Positions 17,784 through 26,315 of a stretch of 37,134 nucleotides of DNA are shown here, one piece after another; position 1 is the stretch's first letter, and each line of letters begins with the position of its first letter. The position numbers and the translations under genes were made by a program. This DNA comes from Mycobacterium sp. (GTDB lineage: Bacteria > Actinomycetota > Actinomycetes > Mycobacteriales > Mycobacteriaceae), in assembly GCA_020439025.1 (NCBI GenBank), contig JAGQTO010000231.1, forward strand, positions 1-37,134, read 5' to 3'. The notes beneath the pieces were generated by a model, which saw only the letters and a program-made list of their open reading frames with translations, was not told where the DNA came from and did not search any database.

Positions 17784-18479
17784 TCACGGCGTGGGCAGTG
17801 AGATCGGGATCGCGCCGGGTATCGCGGAGGTCGGCGCCACGGTCTCCGATGACGGTGCCGGCGCGGCGGGGGGCTGCGCTGGGTCGGCGGGGGCGGCCGG
17901 CGGGGGCGGTGCTTGGGCCTGCACGGGGACGACGGTGCTGATCTTCCAGCCGTCCACAGCCATCTCCAGTGTGGTCTCTACGGCAGATCCGTCGCTGTAG
18001 GCGATCTGGAAGGTGGGGAGGAACGGATCGGCGGCCAGGGGGCCGTCGACCTTCGCCACGCTGGCCTGCGGGACGTTTCGGATGTCGGTGAGCCGGTATT
18101 GGTCGAGCAGCTCGGGCATCACATCGGGGGCGACGCGGGCGATCCAGTCTTCGCGATTGCCGTTGGGGGAGGCGAAGTTCGAGGCGAATCGCTCTGCGAT
18201 GACGCGGGCCGCCTCGGGGGAGAAGTCCGGCGGGGGTGGCAGCTCGCTGGGGTCGGGTTGGTACTCGCCGTGCGCGTGGCCGTCTTCAGGACCGTGATCG
18301 TGACCTTCGTGGTCGATTTCGCCGGGCGCGACCTGTTCCGCGGTCTGCGCGACGTCTTCGACGGAGTAGTACTGCCACGTCAGCCCCGCGATCGCGACTA
18401 CCGCGATCAGGGCGCCCATCCGGGTGCGCATCGGGATCCGGCGCCACCGGTAGCGCAGCATCGCCCAACGCTGCCTCAT
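17784..18479 (-). CDS. Membrane-anchored NTF2/VirB8-like protein with His-rich linker
   Basis: A 231-aa bitopic protein. A very basic N-terminus (10 Arg in the first 20 residues) precedes one membrane helix at about 22-37. An extracytoplasmic linker is rich in His, Asp and Glu, with His at about 57, 60, 62, 68 and 70 spaced as in metal-binding tracts. A globular part (about 85-185) has the helix-strand layout of NTF2-like/VirB8-TcpC domains, including FQIAYSDGSAVETTLEMAVDGW. A Pro/Ala tail follows. It is probably a periplasmic scaffold component of the T4SS. Its ATG overlaps the stop of a 17-aa leader ORF as ATGA and has no strong ribosome binding site of its own. Confidence 0.75.
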   Translation of the reverse strand: MRQRWAMLRYRWRRIPMRTRMGALIAVVAIAGLTWQYYSVEDVAQTAEQVAPGEIDHEGHDHGPEDGHAHGEYQPDPSELPPPPDFSPEAARVIAERFASNFASPNGNREDWIARVAPDVMPELLDQYRLTDIRNVPQASVAKVDGPLAADPFLPTFQIAYSDGSAVETTLEMAVDGWKISTVVPVQAQAPPPPAAPADPAQPPAAPAPSSETVAPTSAIPGAIPISLPTP

Positions 18480-18529
18480 CGCGCACCGCCGGTGTTCCTG
18501 CTGGCACGGTGGTCGTAATCGCGGTTCAT
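18476..18529 (-). CDS. 17-aa leader ORF coupled to the His-rich gene
   Basis: ATG at 18527-18529 follows AAAGGACATACGCC, a strong ribosome binding site at about 8 bases. The ORF encodes 17 residues (MNRDYDHRASRNTGGAR) and stops in ATGA, shared with the start of the 231-aa gene. That gene lacks a clear site of its own, so reinitiation from this leader is the simplest reading. Alternatively it only supplies translation through the junction and the peptide is not functional. Confidence 0.5.
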   Translation of the reverse strand: MNRDYDHRASRNTGGAR

Positions 18530-18573
18530 GGCGTATGTCCTTTCGCAGTGGCTGATCCAGCAGGCTTGAACGG

Positions 18574-19227
18574 TCACGGGTAGCCGCCGCCTGAGGTGGT
18601 GACGTGCAGGTGGGTGAAGTGATTGGCGACGTCGCTGTCGCGAGGTTGCATCGGCTCGGCGGTGCCGTCGGCGCGGTAGAGGTGCTGGCGCCAGATCACG
18701 TGTTGCACGCCGAGTTCGTTGGCGCGCTGCAGCAGGAAGTCTCGGATGTCGTCGCCCAGGGCGATGCCCTGCTCGCTGGTCGGGTCGCCGGGAATGAGGA
18801 TGTCCAGCGCGCGGCCCTGGTCATGTTCACTGAACGGATCCGGCCGGAAACCCGAGATGTCTTGAATCTGCGGGAACCGCTCTGCCACTGCTGTTTTGAC
18901 GGCAATGGCGTCACGCTGCAGTCCGGCGTCGGAGGTCCTTCCGGTGTCCGCTGCGGCCAGCGTCGGGTTGAGCGCCGAGCCGAGGAGGAACCAGCCGCCG
19001 ACGACGACTAGGGCCAGCGCCGCTACACCGGAGATGGCGATCCGAGCTGGGCTGCGGCGCCGCGGCGCTTCACTGCCCGACATGCACCAGCGAGCGTGGA
19101 TCGCTCGCACGGCGATGTAGGTGATCGGAGCGGCGACCAGCAGGGCGAGCAGGCCCCACAGGGTGGCCAGGGCGGCGCCGTCGAGTCCGAGGGTGAGGGG
19201 GTTGGGCGGCGGTTCGTAGTACTCCAT
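18574..19227 (-). CDS. Membrane-anchored M15/LAS-like cell-wall peptidase-like protein
   Basis: A 217-aa protein with hydrophobic segments at about 21-41 and 63-83 and a C-terminal extracytoplasmic domain. The domain carries SEHDQGRALDI, that is H135 and D142 in HxxxxxxD spacing, and later HFTHLHV with H203, H206 and H208. This matches the zinc ligands of LAS-type (M15/VanY-like) peptidases and the related mycobacterial ARB_07466-like domain. The domain is about half identical by eye to the C-terminal part of the next-door protein encoded at 19070-20395, so the two are paralogous modules. The ATG at 19227 follows AGGAGA at 8 bases. The protein ends GGGYP. Peptide cleavage in peptidoglycan is the likely role; the full set of catalytic residues is not proven. 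Confidence 0.75.
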   Translation of the reverse strand: MEYYEPPPNPLTLGLDGAALATLWGLLALLVAAPITYIAVRAIHARWCMSGSEAPRRRSPARIAISGVAALALVVVGGWFLLGSALNPTLAAADTGRTSDAGLQRDAIAVKTAVAERFPQIQDISGFRPDPFSEHDQGRALDILIPGDPTSEQGIALGDDIRDFLLQRANELGVQHVIWRQHLYRADGTAEPMQPRDSDVANHFTHLHVTTSGGGYP

Positions 19228-20395
19228 GGGATTTTCTCCTGCGTGGACGCGATTGCGGGGTGGGGTAGCCGCCGCCGATGGTGGCGACGTGCACGTGGTC
19301 GAAGTGGTTGGCGGTCAGGCCGCCGCGGTCCTCCATCGCTTCGGAGGTGCCGCTGGGGTAGTAGATGTGTTGGCGCCAGATGGCGTGGTCGACGCCGAGG
19401 GTCTTGGCATTCTTGAGCAGGAACTGCAGCACCCCGTTGCCCAGCGCGATGCCCTGCGGGCTGGTGGGACTCGGAATCATGATGTCGAGGGCGAGGCCTT
19501 GGGGGTGCCACTTCATCGAGTCGGGCCGGTAACCGCCGATCGTTTGAATCTGGGGGAAGGCCGCCGAAACTGCGCGGTTGGTGATGATGGTGTAGCGCTG
19601 CAGGCGGTCCTCGGGGGCCTTTCCGGGCGGCAGTTTGGACAAGTTGTACACCGAGCGTGAGGCGCGGGGACGCGATGCGGCGCACATGTTTTCGGTTTCT
19701 CCGCTGTTCATGGAGTCCGGTGTGGGCGCGCCGGGGCCGGCAGCTGTCATGACCTCACGCAGGTGCTGTCGGTAGAACAGCGTCGCCGCGGCCACGTCGT
19801 CGGCGTAGGCGTCAGGGAATGCCGAGCGCTGCACCGATTGAGCGGCCACCGTGGGCGCCATCTGCTGCCACCCGCCGACCTTGAGTAGCGCTTCGTAGAA
19901 CTTCAGCGCCGCGATCCGCGGCGTCATCAGGTCGCGGATGGTTCCCCACCACGGTTGCTGCTGCATGATGCCGACCGATTGATGATCGTGTCCCGTGCCT
20001 TCGTTCGGGATGCGCAGCGATTCGGGCACATTGGGGTTGGCCAGGTTGCGCATGCCGGACTCCTGCATGGCGGTGGCTAGGGCGACGATGATGCCCTTCT
20101 CCGGGATCCGCATCTGGATGCCAGCGGCGATGACGGCTTTGCCGTTGTTGACCGGCCCCGGCCCGAACTGCACGCCCCGGCTGGCGTCGACCCCCTGGGA
20201 CTGCATCTGTTGGGCGCACTGCGGTGTGGTGAGGGCCGCTTCCTGAGTCGACGGCGAGCCGCCGCCGGCGAACAGCACAAACATGAGCAGCACCGCGACC
20301 AGGGCGAACGGGGCGAGCATCGCGGCTGCGGCGTAGAGCTTGCGCCGGTGCGCCCACAGGGTGCTGGCTACAGCCGCCCACGACATCGGTTCCAT
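19070..20395 (-). CDS. Bifunctional peptidoglycan hydrolase: lysozyme-like plus M15/LAS-like domains
   Basis: A 441-aa bitopic protein. The membrane helix is at about 21-43. Residues 75-215 form a lysozyme/transglycosylase-like domain with candidate catalytic Glu112 in AMQESGMRNLANP and a QSVGIMQQ stretch. Residues 255-378 form an LAS-type domain with H297/D304 (WHPQGLALDI) and HFDHVHV at 364-370. Such enzymes cut wall glycan and peptide to let a conjugation channel pass (VirB1/TcpG role). The lysozyme part is paralogous to the protein at 22261-22935 and the C-terminal part to that at 18574-19227. After GGGYP, where the paralogue stops, this frame stays open for another 63 codons and overlaps the next gene by 158 bases; that tail is Arg/Pro-rich and probably not folded. 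Confidence 0.8.
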   Translation of the reverse strand: MEPMSWAAVASTLWAHRRKLYAAAAMLAPFALVAVLLMFVLFAGGGSPSTQEAALTTPQCAQQMQSQGVDASRGVQFGPGPVNNGKAVIAAGIQMRIPEKGIIVALATAMQESGMRNLANPNVPESLRIPNEGTGHDHQSVGIMQQQPWWGTIRDLMTPRIAALKFYEALLKVGGWQQMAPTVAAQSVQRSAFPDAYADDVAAATLFYRQHLREVMTAAGPGAPTPDSMNSGETENMCAASRPRASRSVYNLSKLPPGKAPEDRLQRYTIITNRAVSAAFPQIQTIGGYRPDSMKWHPQGLALDIMIPSPTSPQGIALGNGVLQFLLKNAKTLGVDHAIWRQHIYYPSGTSEAMEDRGGLTANHFDHVHVATIGGGYPTPQSRPRRRKSHGVLRTAAQPPHPRTRRRRPGHPVGPARPAGRRSDHLHRRASDPRSLVHVGQ

Positions 20396-20407
20396 CCGCG
20401 CGGCCCG

Positions 20408-22261
20408 TCAGGCTGCCTCGGACAGGGCGTGCCGGCCGGCCCCCGCAGCGCCGGCACCGCCGCCTCCGCCACCGACATCGCCGCGGCTGGCGCGGTAGAT
20501 CCGGATCGCGGTGTCAAGGGTGTCGCGGGCGCGGCTGCTGTCCGCGGGCGCGCCGGCGGGCTGCGGTTCGGGTGCCCGCCGGCTCCCGGTGTCGGGGGCG
20601 GCTTCGGCGTCCGAGCTGCCGCCCGCCGCGCCGGATCCGCTCGTGTCCGGGGCGCCGGAGGCGGGATCGCCGACCGACACCGGATCCGAGGGTCCACCGC
20701 CGTCCGGGCCCGCGCCTCCGCCTCCGTCTCCGCCACCACCTGAGGTGCTCGACGAGTCGGTTTCGGGTTCGATCTTTCCGGGGTCACGCTGCGAGGAGCC
20801 GCCACGTCCTCCACGGCCCCAACCGAATTGGTCGCCGAGTTCCTGACGGATGCGCGACATGTCCGCGGCCTTGTGCAGGAAGCCGCGGCCACCTCGCCCG
20901 CCCATCGCGCCGCCACCGCCGAGTCGGGCGGCCATCGTGTCGCGTTGACGGTCGAACATGCGCCGCAGTGGCCCGAACACCGCGAATCCGAACGCCAGGA
21001 CCAGCGCCGTCATGAACAGCGACTGGATGGCGTTGGTGGATTCTTTGAAGACCTGATCGAGGATCACGTTGTAGGCACCGAAAGCTGCGGTGTAGATGAC
21101 CATGGCGGCATACGCCATCGCGCAGTCCAGGACGGTTTTCCAGGCGAATGTCTGCGGGCCGCCGGGGATTACACCGATGGCGAATGCCGGCGGAGCCAGC
21201 GCGGCGTAGAGCATGGCTTGCACGGCGGCTTTGACCACGTGCCACACGAAGTAGCAGGCGAAGGCCACCAGGAAGGCGGCGAGCAGCCCGCAGATGCTCA
21301 GGGGCACCATGATCGCGGCGGGGTTGCCCATCGACTTCTGGTGCATCGCTTCGCCTTTGTCGGAATCGCACCCTTTGATGTCGTCTTTAAGCTTGTCGCC
21401 GCGTTCGTTGTTGATGCCCGCAGACCAGGCTTCTCGGCACTTACGGGAGATCGAGTCGGCGACGGTGCCGAAGTTGATCATCTGCGTCGGTGAGCGCAGG
21501 AAGCGGTCGGCCAGCCGCGAGACCATTTGGTCGATGTTGGCGCCGTCGCCCTGCTTGCTCAGGGTGCCGTCGGACACCGAGGTGGCGATCTCGAGTCCGG
21601 TATCGCGCCCTTTGGCCAACAGCCCGTCCGGGCCGACGAGTTCACTGAGCGGGTTGGCGAAAATCGTTGCGGCGACGCCGATCATGAGCATGCCCATGGC
21701 GATGTTGGAGAAGGCCTTGGCGGTCCGGCCCACCAGCACAGTGCACACGACGACGATCGCGAGCACCGCCAACGCGGTCGCGGCAAGCCCGAACCGGTCC
21801 ATGGCATCGGTGACGCCACGCCCGATGGTCTGGAACGGGATGGTGAACAGGCTCATCCACTGGAAGTCCAGGACGAACTTGATCAGCCAGAGCGCGGTGG
21901 CGGTGATGCACAGGTAGATCTCGTAGGAGATGGAGGCGACCTTGGCGAACATGGTCGAGGCCGGGTCGTCCCAGCCGCCTTCGTTGAGGGTGAGGGTGTA
22001 TTTGGCTACCGGCACCCCGTCGGAGTCTTTGATGCCCATCCAGGAAATGAGCAGGTTGCCGGCGTCGCTGCTGTTGCCGGTTCCCGGATCTGCCCACGCC
22101 GTGGCGGTTCCAATGAGCAGCAGCGCCAGGGCGACGGCGAGCGCGGCGGTGATCAGGCGGTGCCGGCCGCACCACCGCAGGGGTGCTGCCGGGGTCCAGC
22201 CCCGGATCCACCGGTGGGCGTTGTCGAGCCGGTCGGGATCGGCGAGCCTGCTGAGCGTCAT
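20408..22261 (-). CDS. VirB6/TcpH-like polytopic T4SS membrane protein
   Basis: A 617-aa inner-membrane protein. The start ATG (22259-22261) forms TGATG with the stop of the lysozyme-like gene; the frame is open further upstream but only antisense to protein-like order. An N-terminal hydrophobic segment (about 36-55) ends in TATAWADP, which could be a cleaved signal. About seven more membrane helices follow up to about residue 410 (for example around YLCITATALWLIKFVLDF and VVVCTVLVG). The last 200 residues are Gly/Ser/Pro/Asp-rich and apparently disordered. This polytopic core plus long soluble tail is the layout of Gram-positive VirB6-like channel proteins such as TcpH. Place between two wall-hydrolase genes and after virB4 supports this. 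Confidence 0.82.
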   Translation of the reverse strand: MTLSRLADPDRLDNAHRWIRGWTPAAPLRWCGRHRLITAALAVALALLLIGTATAWADPGTGNSSDAGNLLISWMGIKDSDGVPVAKYTLTLNEGGWDDPASTMFAKVASISYEIYLCITATALWLIKFVLDFQWMSLFTIPFQTIGRGVTDAMDRFGLAATALAVLAIVVVCTVLVGRTAKAFSNIAMGMLMIGVAATIFANPLSELVGPDGLLAKGRDTGLEIATSVSDGTLSKQGDGANIDQMVSRLADRFLRSPTQMINFGTVADSISRKCREAWSAGINNERGDKLKDDIKGCDSDKGEAMHQKSMGNPAAIMVPLSICGLLAAFLVAFACYFVWHVVKAAVQAMLYAALAPPAFAIGVIPGGPQTFAWKTVLDCAMAYAAMVIYTAAFGAYNVILDQVFKESTNAIQSLFMTALVLAFGFAVFGPLRRMFDRQRDTMAARLGGGGAMGGRGGRGFLHKAADMSRIRQELGDQFGWGRGGRGGSSQRDPGKIEPETDSSSTSGGGGDGGGGAGPDGGGPSDPVSVGDPASGAPDTSGSGAAGGSSDAEAAPDTGSRRAPEPQPAGAPADSSRARDTLDTAIRIYRASRGDVGGGGGGAGAAGAGRHALSEAA

Positions 22262-22935
22262 CACGAAGGGGCCCCCACCAGGGCAGCGCCGGTATCGGCG
22301 TGGCTGGCCGCGCAACGCGAGACCCGCACGTCGTCGATGTAGTCGCGGTAGAACCGGCGGGCTGCGGGTTCGTCGTCGACGTAGCTGTCGGGCCAGGCCG
22401 AGCGCTGCACCAACCCGGCCAGCTCGCTGGCCGGCATCGTCTCCCAGCCGTCGACGGAGATCATCGCGCTGTAGAAGCGCTTGGCCGCCACCGCGGGTGA
22501 CATCCGTTCCTCGGGGCTTCCCCAGGTGGCGCCCTGCTGCAGGATTCCCACCGACTGACGGTCGACGGCGAGGCCGTCGTGGGTGATGGCCAGCGAGTCC
22601 GGGACGTGGGGGTTGGCGAGGTTGAGCAGGTGAGTTTCGGCCATCGCCGCGGTCAGTCCGGCGACGATGCCCTCTTCGGGGACATTCATCGCCACCCCGG
22701 CGGCGATGACCGCCTTGCCGTTGTTCACCGGCCCCGGACCGAACGTCAGGCATACGGGGCCGGCGGCCTGCGGGGGTGATGCCGGCCCGGTGGTGAGCAC
22801 CAGCGCGGTGGCAACGGCGGCCAGCGCAATGAGTGCTGCCACGAGGAGCCGCCGGATCCGGCGGCGGCCGGCGGCGATGACGGCGCCGGCATCTTGGTGG
22901 TGGTCGATCATGTCGGTGGCCCCGTTCTCGGTCAT
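22261..22935 (-). CDS. Membrane-anchored lysozyme-like/transglycosylase-like protein (VirB1-like)
   Basis: A 224-aa protein with a membrane helix at about 30-48 and a single lysozyme-like domain. Shared with the bifunctional enzyme at 19070-20395 are FGPGPVNNGKAVIAAG (about 65-80), the candidate catalytic Glu100 in AMAETHLLNLANP, QSVGILQQ, and VQRSAWPDSYVDD. Cleavage of peptidoglycan glycan strands during channel assembly is inferred. It lacks the M15-like domain of the larger paralogue. The start overlaps the virB4 stop by four bases (ATGA) and its stop shares one base with the next start. Confidence 0.8.
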   Translation of the reverse strand: MTENGATDMIDHHQDAGAVIAAGRRRIRRLLVAALIALAAVATALVLTTGPASPPQAAGPVCLTFGPGPVNNGKAVIAAGVAMNVPEEGIVAGLTAAMAETHLLNLANPHVPDSLAITHDGLAVDRQSVGILQQGATWGSPEERMSPAVAAKRFYSAMISVDGWETMPASELAGLVQRSAWPDSYVDDEPAARRFYRDYIDDVRVSRCAASHADTGAALVGAPS

Positions 22936-25433
22936 GCGACGTCGGACTGCTCTGGGGGAGTGGTGCTCATCGCCTCTCGGCGCATCTGCGAGGACGGTCC
23001 GAGAACCTTGATGCGGCCGATGGCGCCGCGGGCATCACGCAGGTAGCCCTCGCCTTCTCGGCCGGGGATCACCTTGTTGTTGCTGCCTTTCGGAGCGGTG
23101 TTCTTGGTGAGGTCGGTGACGATGTGCGGGTTTTTGTCGGGGTCGATGCCCAGCCACTTCAGGGATCGTTTGGCCAGCGATTCGTCGCGGTGACGCATGA
23201 CGATGCGGATCGGGATCAGGTCGAGCGCGGTCCCGGCGGGGTAGTCGGACACCGGGTCGTGGCTGCCGAGGATCAGGGCGGTGTTGTCCTTGCGGCCGTC
23301 GCGGACGATGCGGGTGACGCTGGCGAGCCCGCGTGGGGTCGAGGTCACGTGGTAGGCCTCGTCCATGACGACAGCGCCCATGCGGCGACGGTTGGAGCCG
23401 AATGCCTGGCGGCCGATCTCGGTGGACAACCCGTAGATTGCGCGGCCGAACACCTTGCTGGGGTCGATGGGGTCACCGCTGGCCACTTCTTCGGCGGTCG
23501 GCACTTCCACGCGGTTGGTGCGGATGACGATGCCCTCGGCGTTGAGGTTCAGCGGCGGCAGGTTGGGGTCCATCAGGGCCGCGGCGTAGCGCTTGCGCGA
23601 CCAGTAGTCCAGGTGCCGGTGCAGTTCGGCCCAGCCCGCCGGCAACGCCTTTTTGCCATCGGGCATGCCGCCGGTGTCCATCCCGCGCTGTAGGACGGCC
23701 AGCATGTCGGGGATGGAGCGCACCCCGAGTTCGGGTCGCAGCAGCTCGCCGAGGGTCAGCCCCTGCGGCGAGTCGGCGGTGCAGCCGAACAGCGGGGTGA
23801 GCAGGTCGACGGCCTTGTCGACGCCGATGTCTGACGGGAAGATCCGCAGCGGGTCCATCGACCACTGCGGCCGCATCATGTCGACGACCACGGAGTTGGG
23901 CAGCGTTCGGGTCGGCGCCGCGTACTCCCCTTGATCGGTGCGGTCGATCGCCAGGTACTGCCCACCGATGTCGACGAGATGGAACAGCAGTGTCACGATC
24001 GCCCACGTCTTGCCGGCGCCGAGTTCGCCGGCGAACGCGACCGACGGTGACGCATCGCGAGAGGCTTCGCGGAACCATTCCAGGTGCACCGGCTGGTTGC
24101 GCCGGCCGGACAGGTTCAGCGCGAAGATCGGACCTCGGACGTCGCCGACATCGTTGGTGGCGCACGGCACGCTAGCCGCGGCGTACTCGCTGATCGTCAC
24201 GTGCGAAAAGTCCGCGACAGCGCGCATGCTGGTGCCGCCGGGGTTCATCGCCGCCCACAACTCGCGCTGACCACCCAGGGGCGCGACTACCTTGATGCGG
24301 TTGCGCTCGAAGGCCTGGACCAGTTTCAGGGCGCCGTCTTCACAGATGGCTCGGGTGGTGCCGGCGACGGAGAAGATCGGGCACAACGCCACCTCGATCT
24401 CATCGTCGTTGCTTTCCAGGTGGCCGTTGTACTCGCTCAGTAGCAGCACCTGTTCGTGGAGCGTGTTCTGCGCGAACGAGATCTCGCTGTCGCGTTCATC
24501 GACCTGCTCGGTGAGCTTGCGCAGATTCTTGGTGTTGCGTGAGATCGCCTGCTCCCGCGGCGTCTTGCTGATGCGCACGGCCCAGTCGATGTCGAAGTCG
24601 GCCACCCGGTCGGCGATCGTGAAGAACTCCGAGCCGGGGAACTGAAGTCCCTCAAGGGGGAGCGCTTCGATCGCCAGCAGCGTCTGCCACGACTCAGTGG
24701 CGTCGATGCGGCCGGGCTGAGTGATCTTCACCAGCGGCGCGAAGCTGCTGGGTCGCCACCGCTTGCCTTCGCCGCGGCGTTCCCCCTCGTCGAATTCCGC
24801 CATCGAGAACGCGCCCGCCGGTGAGGACACATTCGACGGGATGGAGGTGGGGAACACCTCAGGTGCGCCGCCGCGGGACAGGGCGTGATTCCACAGCCAC
24901 ACCATCTGCGAGGGGGTCATGGGCTCGAACCCGAACACCGACGGCAGACGCGACACCATTGAGGCGGCCAGATCGGCGGCCTTGGCCATTTCGGCGCGGT
25001 CGCGCTCGCGGGATCGGCGGCCCGCTGTACCCAGGCCGGTCAAGTCGGTGACGACATCGGAGTCGACGACGGGGAACGACACGGTGAAGATGCGTTCGGT
25101 GGGCCGCACCGCGGAGGAGAAGAAATCGTGCTTGCCTTCGCACTCTTCGCGCCACATCGGCATCGCATTGACGTCAGTTCCAGCGATAGCGCGCGACAGG
25201 ATCTCGTCGGGGTTCATCGCTGCGATCAGCCCGGAGATCACCGCGTTGTTCGGCAGTGCGCGGAACAGGTTCTTGTGGTGAACGAGGGTGTCGTACTTGC
25301 GCTGATCGCTGGTGTAACCGTAGGGCAGTCCAGTGATCCGGTAGTCGGCCCAGATGGAGCCGTCCCGCAGGCGCCGCAGGTTGCCGAAGATCGACACGGT
25401 GGGTTGCAGGTTCTGATCGAGCTGGTTGGCCAT
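22932..25433 (-). CDS. virB4: VirB4-like T4SS ATPase
   Basis: Large ATPase that energises T4SS assembly and transfer, expected at the cytosolic face of the membrane. Starting from ATG 25433, which follows AAGGACTCATTG, the protein has 833 residues; a start 29 codons upstream lacks a ribosome binding site and overlaps TcpE. The N-terminal 450 residues form the VirB4-type domain. The motor half has Walker A GELGAGKT at about 469-476 and a Walker B strand in MGAVVMDEAYHV near 715. A SHDP-type loop follows about 30 residues later. Related Gram-positive proteins are TcpF and ConE. It lies between TcpE and a wall hydrolase, the usual T4SS neighbours. Confidence 0.92.
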   Translation of the reverse strand: MANQLDQNLQPTVSIFGNLRRLRDGSIWADYRITGLPYGYTSDQRKYDTLVHHKNLFRALPNNAVISGLIAAMNPDEILSRAIAGTDVNAMPMWREECEGKHDFFSSAVRPTERIFTVSFPVVDSDVVTDLTGLGTAGRRSRERDRAEMAKAADLAASMVSRLPSVFGFEPMTPSQMVWLWNHALSRGGAPEVFPTSIPSNVSSPAGAFSMAEFDEGERRGEGKRWRPSSFAPLVKITQPGRIDATESWQTLLAIEALPLEGLQFPGSEFFTIADRVADFDIDWAVRISKTPREQAISRNTKNLRKLTEQVDERDSEISFAQNTLHEQVLLLSEYNGHLESNDDEIEVALCPIFSVAGTTRAICEDGALKLVQAFERNRIKVVAPLGGQRELWAAMNPGGTSMRAVADFSHVTISEYAAASVPCATNDVGDVRGPIFALNLSGRRNQPVHLEWFREASRDASPSVAFAGELGAGKTWAIVTLLFHLVDIGGQYLAIDRTDQGEYAAPTRTLPNSVVVDMMRPQWSMDPLRIFPSDIGVDKAVDLLTPLFGCTADSPQGLTLGELLRPELGVRSIPDMLAVLQRGMDTGGMPDGKKALPAGWAELHRHLDYWSRKRYAAALMDPNLPPLNLNAEGIVIRTNRVEVPTAEEVASGDPIDPSKVFGRAIYGLSTEIGRQAFGSNRRRMGAVVMDEAYHVTSTPRGLASVTRIVRDGRKDNTALILGSHDPVSDYPAGTALDLIPIRIVMRHRDESLAKRSLKWLGIDPDKNPHIVTDLTKNTAPKGSNNKVIPGREGEGYLRDARGAIGRIKVLGPSSQMRREAMSTTPPEQSDVA

Positions 25434-25462
25434 CAATGAGTCCTTGAAAGGTGGGGGTTGGA

Positions 25463-25978
25463 TCAGCCGAAGAGGTCTGCCGCGGCGCTGCGCTGTTGGC
25501 CGCCGAACATGTCCGCCCATTCGTCGGTTTCACGGGGCGGGACGAACGTTGGCGACGGCGTGCGGCGGGGGCGTGATGGGTGGGCGTGGACGGGTTCTAT
25601 CCCCATGTCGAGCACCTCGATCTGGGGGCGCACCGTCGAGACGGTGTTCACTGCGTGCGATTCATCGCCGGTGCTGACACTGACTGGGCTGGTGTACAGA
25701 CGCGCGATGCGGTGAAGGCGGGTCCCGAACGGCACCGGTGAATAGGGCATCTTGCGCATCGCGCCGACAGCGATCGCGGTCACCGAGATGCCGACGACAC
25801 CGGTCATCACCGGCTGCCCGAGGCGGGGAAGCAGGAACAGCGTCAGCATGATCCCTACGACGAGCGCGACCAGTTCGGGGATCGGGTACGGCCCGCCGGG
25901 CAGTTTCCATCGGCCGTCGAACTTCGCGATGACGATGCGGACTCGGCTGGCGCGTGTGTACCACTTGGCGACGAACAT
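25463..25978 (-). CDS. TcpE/PrgI-like T4SS membrane protein
   Basis: A 171-aa protein. Near the start it has the segment VRIVIAKFDGRWKLPGG, followed by PYPIPELVALVVG. This FD-W-LP-GPYP pattern is typical of TcpE-like conjugation proteins of Gram-positive bacteria. Two membrane helices follow at about 35-51 and 57-74. The C-terminal 90 residues are hydrophilic and Pro/Arg-rich. It probably forms part of the inner-membrane platform with TcpC and VirB4. It starts 13 bases after the stop of the VirB2-like gene; the ribosome binding site is weak (GTAGGG), so coupling is likely. Confidence 0.75.
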   Translation of the reverse strand: MFVAKWYTRASRVRIVIAKFDGRWKLPGGPYPIPELVALVVGIMLTLFLLPRLGQPVMTGVVGISVTAIAVGAMRKMPYSPVPFGTRLHRIARLYTSPVSVSTGDESHAVNTVSTVRPQIEVLDMGIEPVHAHPSRPRRTPSPTFVPPRETDEWADMFGGQQRSAAADLFG

Positions 25979-25991
25979 CGGCGGCGTGGCC

Positions 25992-26312
25992 CTACCTGGT
26001 TCCGCTGTTGGTCAGCCCGCCGATGGTGTCCTTGGAGACCACGCCGAGAGCGGGTAGTGAACCAACCAACCCGATGAGGACGACGCCGACAGCGAGGGTC
26101 TTCAGCGCGGCGGTCTTGTTGCGGCCGATGAAGTAATAGCCGGCCGACACCAGTGCGCTGCCGCCGATGAGCAGGTACACCGCGAAGGTGATGCCTTGGT
26201 TCTTGATGTTGGCGCCGATGTCCCAGATCGGCGCGGCCATGTAGGTGACCTGTGCGGCGGTGGCGCCGGAGGCGGCGCTGTCGAGAACCATGGGTGCGAG
26301 GGTGGTGAACAT
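25992..26312 (-). CDS. Small two-helix membrane protein, VirB2-like/TcpD-like
   Basis: A 106-aa protein with two membrane helices at about 41-62 and 69-88 joined by the basic turn GRNKTAALK. A short Gly/Ser/Thr tail follows. This size and topology are those of VirB2/TrbC-type pilins and of small T4SS membrane proteins between TcpC and TcpE in Gram-positive operons. No cleavable signal peptide is obvious, so a membrane-embedded role is as likely as a pilin one. The ATG at 26312 follows GGAAGGGAG and starts three bases after the tcpC stop. Confidence 0.7.
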   Translation of the reverse strand: MFTTLAPMVLDSAASGATAAQVTYMAAPIWDIGANIKNQGITFAVYLLIGGSALVSAGYYFIGRNKTAALKTLAVGVVLIGLVGSLPALGVVSKDTIGGLTNSGTR

Positions 26313-26315
26313 GTG

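Noticed and set aside
22262..22753. N-terminal extension of the VirB6-like frame
   Set aside because: It lies wholly within the lysozyme-like gene in another frame; the TGATG junction gives the natural start.
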